From Oscillospiraceae bacterium (lineage in GTDB: Bacteria; Bacillota; Clostridia; Oscillospirales; Ruminococcaceae): 64,000 nt of DNA. This document shows positions 59,034 through 64,000 of the stretch, piece by piece (within the stretch, counting starts at the first letter, position 1; every line of letters begins with the position of its first letter). The translations under genes and the position numbers were made by a program. Below the pieces are notes generated by a model. It was given only the letters and a program-made list of their open reading frames with translations. It did no database searches and was not told the origin of the DNA. The DNA is taken from positions 1 to 64,000 of the forward strand of contig JAFUNR010000053.1 of assembly GCA_017472965.1 (NCBI GenBank). The letters run 5' to 3'.

Positions 59034-59558
59034 TCAAAGCGCGGACAGCTTGCTGTGTATCCATCGATCGATGGCATCGCCGGCCTGCCCGGGGGTGAGG
59101 GCGGAGGTATCCAGAACCGTGATGGGTGGTACGGATGTGCCTGCATTTTCCCGCAGCCAGCGGTTGAACTGCAGCGAGGAGTTCCGCCAGGCTTCATCCG
59201 CTGCACCGCGGCTGTCCAGCCGGTGCAGCATGGTGGCATCATCACACACAACGGCCAGATAATGAATGTCGGAAAACAGGGCTCGTTCCGAACGCGGTTC
59301 AAACTGTTCAGGCATCCCGCAGCCGCACAGCACACAGGGCAGACCGCACTGGGAAATGTTGGCACACAGTTCCATCCATGTGTGGCGGTAAAGGTCGTAG
59401 CCATCCTGCGGGGTATCGTAAAAAGCGTTCCAGAGAATATCGCTTTCCATGACGATATAATCTTTTTCCCGATGAAAAAGAATTTCGCAGGCGGTACTTT
59501 TGCCGGCGCAGGAGGCTCCTGTCACCACAAAAAGAGGCAGTTTTTTATCCGGGGTCAT
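59034..59558 (-). CDS. P-loop NTPase/kinase-like protein
   Basis: A 174-residue small kinase-like protein with Walker A VVTGASCAGKST (residues about 11-22) and a Walker B-like strand DYIVMESDILW. RSERALFSDIHYLAVVCDDATMLHRLDSRG resembles the lid and nucleotide-base region of nucleoside/adenylylsulfate-type kinases. A role in sulfur assimilation is suggested only by its place between cysK (10-base gap) and cysE; it is not an obvious CysC. ATG 59558 has AAGGAG upstream. Confidence 0.75.
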   Translation of the reverse strand: MTPDKKLPLFVVTGASCAGKSTACEILFHREKDYIVMESDILWNAFYDTPQDGYDLYRHTWMELCANISQCGLPCVLCGCGMPEQFEPRSERALFSDIHYLAVVCDDATMLHRLDSRGAADEAWRNSSLQFNRWLRENAGTSVPPITVLDTSALTPGQAGDAIDRWIHSKLSAL

Positions 59559-59568
59559 GCTTGCTCCT

Positions 59569-60498
59569 TCACTCTGTCATGTCGGGGATGGAAAGATAGC
59601 GGCTGCCGGCATCGGGCAGCAGGGTCACGATCGTCTTGCCGGCGTTCTCGGAGCGTTTTGCCAGCGCTAGGGCGGCTGCAGCGGCAGCGCCGGAGGAAAT
59701 GCCGGCAAAAAGGCCTTCTTTTTTCGCCAGCAGCCGTGCTGTGGCAATGGCGTCTTCGTTGCTTACGGTCACAACTTCATCCAGCAGGCTGCGATCCAAT
59801 ACATCAGGCACAAAGTTTGCGCCGATGCCCTCAATGCGATGCCTGCCGGCACAGCCCTCCGTCAGCAGGGGAGAGGCGGCGGGCTCCATACCCACCACGC
59901 GGACGGCAGGATCCTGCTCCTTCAGATACCGGCCCGTGCCGGTGATTGTGCCGCCGGTGCCGATACCGGCCACAAAGATATCCACACAGCCGTCGGTATC
60001 CTGCCAGATCTCCGGTCCGGTGGTTTCATAATGTGCCTGCGGATTGGCGGGATTGGTGAATTGCCCCGCGATCAGGCTGCCGGGGTTTTCGGCGCAGAGC
60101 TGCTGCGCTTTTTCGATGCAGCCGGCCATGCCCAGTGCGCCGGGGGTCAGGATCACCTCGGCACCGTAGGCCTTCATCAGGGCGATGCGCTCGGCGGACA
60201 TGGTATCCGGCATGACGATGGCAGCGCGGTAACCGCGTACTGCGGCCAGCATGGCAAGACCGATACCGGTATTGCCGCTGGTGGGCTCGATGAGCAGCCC
60301 GCCGGGGATAAGTGCACCGCTTTGTTCGGCGGCTTCGATCATGCACAGCGCGGCGCGGTCCTTGACGCTGCCGGCAGGGTTGAAGAATTCCGCCTTGGCC
60401 AGCACGCGGGCGCACAGACCAAGCTCTTTTTCCAGATGGGTCAGCTCCACCAGTGGGGTGCGGCCGATCAGCTGGGATACATCGGTGTAAACAGGCAT
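59569..60498 (-). CDS. cysK: Cysteine synthase (O-acetylserine sulfhydrylase)
   Basis: A 309-residue PLP enzyme making cysteine from O-acetylserine and sulfide. The Schiff-base Lys is K46 in FNPAGSVKDRAAL. TSGNTGIGLAM is the substrate loop, GIGTGGTITGTGRYLKE the phosphate-binding loop, and VTLLPDAGSRYLS the C-terminal Ser that contacts the PLP ring. Length is normal. ATG 60498 has GGAGG 5 nt upstream. It begins a cysK-kinase-cysE cluster. Confidence 0.96.
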   Translation of the reverse strand: MPVYTDVSQLIGRTPLVELTHLEKELGLCARVLAKAEFFNPAGSVKDRAALCMIEAAEQSGALIPGGLLIEPTSGNTGIGLAMLAAVRGYRAAIVMPDTMSAERIALMKAYGAEVILTPGALGMAGCIEKAQQLCAENPGSLIAGQFTNPANPQAHYETTGPEIWQDTDGCVDIFVAGIGTGGTITGTGRYLKEQDPAVRVVGMEPAASPLLTEGCAGRHRIEGIGANFVPDVLDRSLLDEVVTVSNEDAIATARLLAKKEGLFAGISSGAAAAAALALAKRSENAGKTIVTLLPDAGSRYLSIPDMTE

Positions 60499-60549
60499 AG
60501 TTACCTCCCAAAATAACGGTTGCGCCGGAGCGCGCTCCGGCAAAAAGGA

Positions 60550-61458
60550 TCAAAGGGTGATGCAGACGGATTGGATGGTCGGACGGACCGGCCGGCCCAT
60601 GGCATCAAAAACAGGGTTATCGGTGTGCTCCCGGCTGACGCCCATGAACATGGTGCTCTGTGTACCCTGAATACGGACGGTGGTGCCCTCCAGTTCCACT
60701 ATGGCGTACAGCAGATCGTTATAGCAAACGGTGTTGCCGATCAGCCGGTGTTCCTCGTACATTTCGGCGGGGTACAGGCTGTGCGGGTTTTCGATCCAGT
60801 CATAGGAGGTGGAGTTCACATCCCACCAGCATACGCCGTCCAGAATGCGCAGGTTATCTCTGTGATAATGGCCGTTGATGCAAAGCAGTACGCTGTGCGG
60901 TTTGCGGCGGTTGGCTTCGTTGACGATGCGGCGCACCGCAGCATAGTTTTTCACACCGCCGTTTTCACGCTCGAAGCTTTCGTGGCTGACAAGGATACAG
61001 GGATGTGCGGATGCAGCGATGACCTGCTCCAGCCATGCCAGCTGTTCCGGCGGCATATGATCCCGCTGCGGGCCGTGGCTGTAGTAGTTGCCCCGGTCAT
61101 AGTGAATGTATTCCCCGCCGTCAAGAAAATAATTCGGGTCGCAGATGATGAAGCGGTATCCCTCCGCATCAAAGTGATAGTGACCGGCCGGCATATGATA
61201 GTATTCCAGCGTACGCACAAGCGAAGTGGAGTCGGTATCGTGATTGCCCAGGCAGTGGTACATCGGCACGGGGGAAGCATCGCACACGGCCATCAGCTCC
61301 GGTACAAGCTCCGGACCGTGACAAAGATCCCCCGCATGCAGAAGAAAGCTGCAGCCTTCCTCCACAGCACGGCGCTGCAGCAGATGCATATCCTCAACCG
61401 TTCCCGCTTTGAAAACGCCGGGATAGTGGTGAAAATCGGAAAACATCAGGAATTTCAT
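60550..61458 (-). CDS. Calcineurin-like metallophosphoesterase
   Basis: A 302-residue dinuclear metallophosphoesterase. The five motifs are visible: FSDFHHYPG (DxH variant DFH), LLHAGDLCHGPE (GDxxx), CLGNHDTDS (GNHD), ILVSHESFE and LCINGHYHRDN (GHxH). It resembles cytosolic phosphoesterases acting on phosphodiesters or nucleotides; the substrate is unknown. ATG 61458 has GGAGG 5 nt upstream; the longer open frame lies before the promoter. The gap to cysK is 51 bases with a GC hairpin but no T tract. Confidence 0.9.
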   Translation of the reverse strand: MKFLMFSDFHHYPGVFKAGTVEDMHLLQRRAVEEGCSFLLHAGDLCHGPELVPELMAVCDASPVPMYHCLGNHDTDSTSLVRTLEYYHMPAGHYHFDAEGYRFIICDPNYFLDGGEYIHYDRGNYYSHGPQRDHMPPEQLAWLEQVIAASAHPCILVSHESFERENGGVKNYAAVRRIVNEANRRKPHSVLLCINGHYHRDNLRILDGVCWWDVNSTSYDWIENPHSLYPAEMYEEHRLIGNTVCYNDLLYAIVELEGTTVRIQGTQSTMFMGVSREHTDNPVFDAMGRPVRPTIQSVCITL

Positions 61459-61507
61459 GGTACCCTCCGGCCTTTGCCGATCTGCGTGCGGCAAAATGTA
61501 TGTTATA

Positions 61508-61536
61508 ACTATAGCACGCCCACCCCGCCCCGTCAA
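61508..61536 (-). promoter_or_regulatory. Predicted promoter of the metallophosphoesterase gene
   Basis: Minus strand TTGACG (61531-61536), 17 nt, TATAGT (61508-61513). Confidence 0.65.
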
Positions 61537-61611
61537 TGCGGAACTTGTGCGGCGGAATGATTTAAGCGCCCGGCATATCGGCACTGCGTGTTTTGCACGA
61601 AGCAGACGGAC

Positions 61612-61656
61612 AAAAACTCCCGCGAAAGGACGGTGGATTCCGCCGTTTCACGGGAG
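61612..61656 (-). terminator. Terminator of the YdbC-like/HD operon
   Basis: CTCCCG.GAAA..CGG pairs around ATTCC with CCG.TTTC.CGGGAG; TTTTTG follows on the minus strand. Confidence 0.75.
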
Positions 61657-61661
61657 CTATT

Positions 61662-62252
61662 TCAGTTCTTGCTTTTGTTGACGGCGCTGGTGCCCTTTTC
61701 CAGCAGATAGGTGGCGGCAAGATCCGCCATATGCAGCTTGACCGCCAGCGGAAAAGCATCGTATGCCTCGCTGATGGCCTTGCAGCCGCCGCGGGCGGCA
61801 TCGTCAAAGCCGCCCATGTGCCAGCGGATGGCCATAGCCTCCTCCAGCGTCAGGCGCATATAGCGCTCGATCATCCACACGCTTTTTTCGCCGTGGCCGT
61901 AGGGCAGCTCATCCGCGATGGAATAGAAGGGGACTTCCTCCCAGCGGCCGGTGTCCTTGTTTTTGACATTGCGGGTGGACACGGTGTAGTAGTTGGCCTT
62001 GCACACATCGTGCAGCAGCGCGGCGATGACCACGCTTTCCATATTTTCTTCATCGCGGCAGAACTTGCTGCGCAGCACCTTGTATACATTCAGGCTGTGC
62101 ATCACCAGTCCCTCGGCGCAGGCACCGTGAAAACGGGTGGAGGCCGGTGCGGTGAAAAAATCCGTGCTCTGCAGCCATTCCATCAGCTCGGCAGCGCCCT
62201 CGCGATGCACATGCTCTGCGAACAGAGTCAGAAATTCTTCTTTGTAGCCCAT
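61662..62252 (-). CDS. HD domain hydrolase
   Basis: A 196-residue metal-dependent phosphohydrolase. The HD pattern is H in LVMHSLNVYKVL, HD in VIAALLHDVCKANYY, and the later Asp in EAMAIRWHMGGFDDA / LHMADLAATYL. Similar stand-alone HD proteins occur beside phage-derived or nucleotide-metabolism genes; the substrate is unknown. ATG 62252 starts two bases after the stop of the upstream small gene and lacks its own strong ribosome site, which points to translational coupling. Confidence 0.85.
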   Translation of the reverse strand: MGYKEEFLTLFAEHVHREGAAELMEWLQSTDFFTAPASTRFHGACAEGLVMHSLNVYKVLRSKFCRDEENMESVVIAALLHDVCKANYYTVSTRNVKNKDTGRWEEVPFYSIADELPYGHGEKSVWMIERYMRLTLEEAMAIRWHMGGFDDAARGGCKAISEAYDAFPLAVKLHMADLAATYLLEKGTSAVNKSKN

Positions 62253-62254
62253 AC

Positions 62255-62476
62255 TTACAGATCCAGATCGTCCAGGATCTCTTTGAGCATGATGACCTCT
62301 TCAGTGGACAGGGAGATGCCCTTGCCCATTTTGCTGCCATCGGGCGACCAGTCGCGGATATCATACTTGGGTTCGCGGTCATTCCAGCTGATCAGGTTCA
62401 GCTTGCGCTGCCAGCCGTTGGCGGCGCTGGAAAGGGTAGCGACCTCTTTCACGATCTCGTATTTGAATTCAGCCAT
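62255..62476 (-). CDS. YdbC/PC4-type single-stranded DNA-binding protein
   Basis: A 73-residue protein of the YdbC/PC4 family, which binds single-stranded DNA as a dimer. FKYEIVKEVATLSSAANGWQRKLNLISWNDREPKYDIRDWSPDGSKMGKGISLSTEEVIMLKEIL is a full-length match by eye, with the WNDREPKYDIRDW strand and closing helix. ATG 62476 has GGAGG 10 nt upstream. It precedes the HD gene in the same transcript. Confidence 0.9.
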   Translation of the reverse strand: MAEFKYEIVKEVATLSSAANGWQRKLNLISWNDREPKYDIRDWSPDGSKMGKGISLSTEEVIMLKEILDDLDL

Positions 62477-62522
62477 GGTGAATGTGCCTCCGATTCATAA
62501 TTTGTTTTGCAGGATGTACTCT

Positions 62523-62551
62523 ATTGTAGCGAATATCTTTCTGTTTTGCAA
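62523..62551 (-). promoter_or_regulatory. Predicted promoter of the YdbC-like/HD operon
   Basis: Minus strand TTGCAA (62546-62551), 17 nt, TACAAT (62523-62528). Confidence 0.65.
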
Positions 62552-62567
62552 GAGGAATTTTTCACAG

Positions 62568-62603
62568 AAAAACGGAGCCGCCGCCAAAAAATGCGGCAGC
62601 TCC
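62568..62603 (-). terminator. Terminator of the GNAT gene
   Basis: GGAGC.GCCGC / GCGGC.GCTCC stem with an AT-rich loop; on the minus strand TTTTT follows. Confidence 0.8.
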
Positions 62604-62660
62604 ACTCAAATTACGGCGTATATTTGCCGGAACAGCGGCAAAAGAAAATGGAAACGGCGT

Positions 62661-63179
62661 TCACAGCAGACGGGAAAGGGTGATGCCTATCTCATCCGCA
62701 AAGCCCAGTGCGCCGTACATTTCGCGGTCACAGGCAGCGCAGCTGACGGTCAGCGTTCTGCCGCCCCAGCTGCGCACCGTTTCGGCAGCATGCTCTGCCA
62801 GCATACGCGCCACACCGGTGCCGCGCACCTCCGGCAGCACATAAAAATCCTCGAACACACCGCAGGGTGCGCATTTGAAGGAAGAAAATCCCCGGCACAG
62901 GGAGTACATACCGACGGCGCGTTCGCCCTGCCATGCGATGTAATATGTAATGCTGTCTGCTTCGATGCCGGCGCGCAGCGAGGCCCAATCCAGCTGGGTC
63001 AGCGGTTCTTCGCCCACTGCCTGCTTGAAGCCGTTCACCAGCAGTGAAAGGGTGCGGTAATCCTTTTTGTCAAAAGGCCGGATCTCACAAAGAGGCGGAT
63101 CGGCGGGCGGGATTGGAGCCTTGTTGGTCTTTTGATGCTTCAGTCGGTCAAACAGCGATTTTTTTTCAGCCTTTTCCAA
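62661..63179 (-). CDS. GNAT family N-acetyltransferase
   Basis: A 172-residue acetyltransferase with a Lys-rich N-terminus, IRPFDKKDYRTLSLLVNGF, the acetyl-CoA loop VLPEVRGTGVARMLAEHAAETVRSW (RGTGVA near residues 118-123) and GALGFADEIGITLSRLL at the end. The start is TTG at 63179 with GGGG 7 nt upstream, inside the end of the previous gene (14-base overlap). No internal Met before residue 85 allows another start. Substrate unknown. Confidence 0.85.
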   Translation of the reverse strand: MEKAEKKSLFDRLKHQKTNKAPIPPADPPLCEIRPFDKKDYRTLSLLVNGFKQAVGEEPLTQLDWASLRAGIEADSITYYIAWQGERAVGMYSLCRGFSSFKCAPCGVFEDFYVLPEVRGTGVARMLAEHAAETVRSWGGRTLTVSCAACDREMYGALGFADEIGITLSRLL

Positions 63180-63573
63180 AAAGATTCCCCAGCTTTCTCT
63201 TGATCACGGAATAGCCGCTGCCGCTGCGCAGCTTTTCGATGCGGTCCCACACATCCTCGCTGCCTTCAAATTTCAGCAGCTCGGCTTCGGCGGTCTCCAG
63301 TTTTGCGGGCAGGCCCTTGACCACCACCAGAGGTACATTTTCGGTCAGCCACTGGATCTCGCCGTTCTCATTGATGCCGGAAGCACGGCAGCTGCCGGTC
63401 AGGCCGGCGCTCTCGCCATAGCAGTAACGCTCAAAGAACAGGCTGCCGTCATAAAAGATCGTGATGCGGTCACGGAAGCGATGGTGCTGCATATGACGGA
63501 TCTCGTACTTGTAGGCAACATGACCTCCGTCGATCAGCGAACCGGTGCGTACGGCCTGAATATCCTTTTCCAT
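63166..63573 (-). CDS. Conserved protein of unknown function
   Basis: A 135-residue soluble protein I do not recognise. It has a strand-rich first half (HVAYKYEIRHMQHHRFRDRITIFYDGSLFFERY) and a helical basic end (WDRIEKLRSGSGYSVIKRKLGNLFGKG). There is no signal peptide, Cys pair or catalytic motif. ATG 63573 has AGGAG 5 nt upstream, and the gene lies behind a near-consensus promoter. It overlaps the GNAT gene by 14 bases, so the two are probably functionally linked. Confidence 0.75.
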   Translation of the reverse strand: MEKDIQAVRTGSLIDGGHVAYKYEIRHMQHHRFRDRITIFYDGSLFFERYCYGESAGLTGSCRASGINENGEIQWLTENVPLVVVKGLPAKLETAEAELLKFEGSEDVWDRIEKLRSGSGYSVIKRKLGNLFGKG

Positions 63574-63636
63574 GGGGTCTCCTTTCCGCGGGGAATGGCC
63601 CCGCCGCGCCGCTGCGGCGCGAGTTCTTTTTATAAT

Positions 63637-63664
63637 ATTATACAATAAATTGCCTGCTTGTCAA
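63637..63664 (-). promoter_or_regulatory. Promoter of the unknown-protein/GNAT operon
   Basis: Minus strand TTGACA (63659-63664), 16 nt, TATAAT (63637-63642). A GC hairpin (about 63603-63620) follows in the leader. Confidence 0.8.
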
Positions 63665-63729
63665 AGAAAAACGAAAGCTGCCGCCGATTTTTTAAAAATG
63701 AATCTGTGCGGGGTGACGATACGGGGAAT

Positions 63730-64000
63730 TCACTCTCCGCTGCGGGCGCACCAGTCGGCTGCGGAAAGTCCGGCGATCTGCCCCTCGCCGATCGCTTTGC
63801 TCACCTGCAGCGGTGTGCCGGTGCAGTCGCCGGCGGCGAAAACGCCGGGAATGTTGGTGGCCATGGCGCGGTCTACCACGATGGCGTTGTCGCGTACCTC
63901 CAGCCCTTCCAGCAACCGTGCGGGGGCGATGGCGCTGCGCAGAATGAACACACCGTCGCATTCGATGCTCTCGTCTTTCAGCTGTACGCGGCGTACGGTA
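63730..64000 (-). CDS. Thioredoxin-reductase-like flavoprotein, C-terminal part (partial)
   Basis: The last 90 residues of an FAD-dependent pyridine nucleotide-disulfide oxidoreductase; the start is beyond the right edge. RVQLKDESIECDGVFILRSAIAP and especially TNIPGVFAAGDCTGTPLQVSKAIGEGQIAG match the FAD-binding GVFAAGD motif and closing helix of thioredoxin reductase/AhpF-type enzymes. Whether a redox CxxC or a different N-terminal domain exists cannot be seen. Confidence 0.88.
   Translation of the reverse strand, partial: TVRRVQLKDESIECDGVFILRSAIAPARLLEGLEVRDNAIVVDRAMATNIPGVFAAGDCTGTPLQVSKAIGEGQIAGLSAADWCARSGE

Noticed and set aside
60523..60541. GC-rich perfect hairpin GCCGGAGC-GC-GCTCCGGC as a terminator
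   Set aside because: No T tract follows it on the minus strand, where transcription runs; it may still be a weak structure between the metallophosphoesterase and cysK genes.
1..64000. CRISPR arrays, rRNA genes and intact insertion sequences
   Set aside because: No regularly spaced repeats, no rRNA-like segments and no transposase frame were seen; the only repeat family is the tRNA-Gly-derived one.

Overview
The window looks like a chromosomal segment of a GC-rich (high-50s percent by eye), low-redundancy anaerobic Firmicute of the gut Clostridia type. The Oscillospiraceae (Faecalibacterium / Gemmiger / Subdoligranulum neighbourhood) are the best guess. The reasons are AGGAGG Shine-Dalgarno sequences before nearly every gene, a T-box leader, FeoAB with the Cys-rich FeoB partner, a glycyl radical enzyme with its activase, 2[4Fe-4S] ferredoxins, and dense carbohydrate-use loci. 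This placement is inference; no rRNA or taxonomic marker is present.

Layout. 1-3.3 kb: zinc-ribbon protein (partial), hflX, an Lrp/AsnC regulator behind an AT-rich promoter island, and a GNAT acetyltransferase. 3.3-11 kb: two membrane proteins, then alpha-galactosidase, MFS and EamA genes and a divergent GPH sugar symporter. 11-14.1 kb: a T-box-controlled ABC_sub_bind-type ABC transporter (binding lipoprotein, permease, ATPase). 14.2-18.5 kb: operon of a second GH36 alpha-galactosidase, a beta-propeller protein and a Nif3-like protein. 18.6-21 kb: a GNAT gene preceded by a promoter, 20-codon leader ORF and terminator, then a mobile-element scar (three copies of a tRNA-Gly 3' end, a frameshifted pseudogene) and the tRNA-Gly itself. 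21-24 kb: an unassigned glycyl radical enzyme with its activating enzyme. 24-25.8 kb: ferredoxin, Cys-rich protein and a HEYGH membrane protein. 25.9-28.7 kb: feoA, feoB and the FeoB-associated protein with three matching 18-bp dyads. 28.7-32.8 kb: two-component system plus an exported propeller-like protein. 32.8-35.5 kb: PHP phosphoesterase and a GPH transporter. 35.5-40.9 kb: six-gene operon (two esterases, ATP-grasp, CYTH, an RlmI-like methyltransferase, a pseudouridine synthase). 41-44 kb: BlaI-type repressor and a BlaR1-like protease with a non-penicillin-binding sensor. 44-50.3 kb: maltodextrin-type locus (MalQ, two permeases, binding lipoprotein, LacI regulator). 50.5-58 kb: PfkB kinase, DUF5722-like putative glycosidase, GH127-type enzyme, DnaQ-like exonuclease and a third GH36-like enzyme. 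58-64 kb: cysteine synthesis (cysK, P-loop kinase, cysE), metallophosphoesterase, HD hydrolase, YdbC/PC4-type protein, GNAT, an unknown protein and the end of a thioredoxin-reductase-like flavoprotein.

Taken together the genes describe uptake and hydrolysis of alpha-galactosides, maltodextrins and arabinosides, supported by iron and amino-acid acquisition. The most interesting parts are regulatory: the leader ORF/attenuator before the GNAT gene, the T-box whose bulge and specifier region do not fit tryptophan, the GTTAGC dyads around feoAB, the tRNA-Gly island scar, the glycyl radical enzyme of unknown substrate, and the BlaR1-like sensor swap. Gene-free stretches over 300 bases are 1737-2120 (terminator, hairpin, AT-rich promoter island), 13753-14260 (T-box and promoter), 19089-19473 (leader and attenuator) and 20555-21127 (terminators, repeat, tRNA-Gly, promoter).
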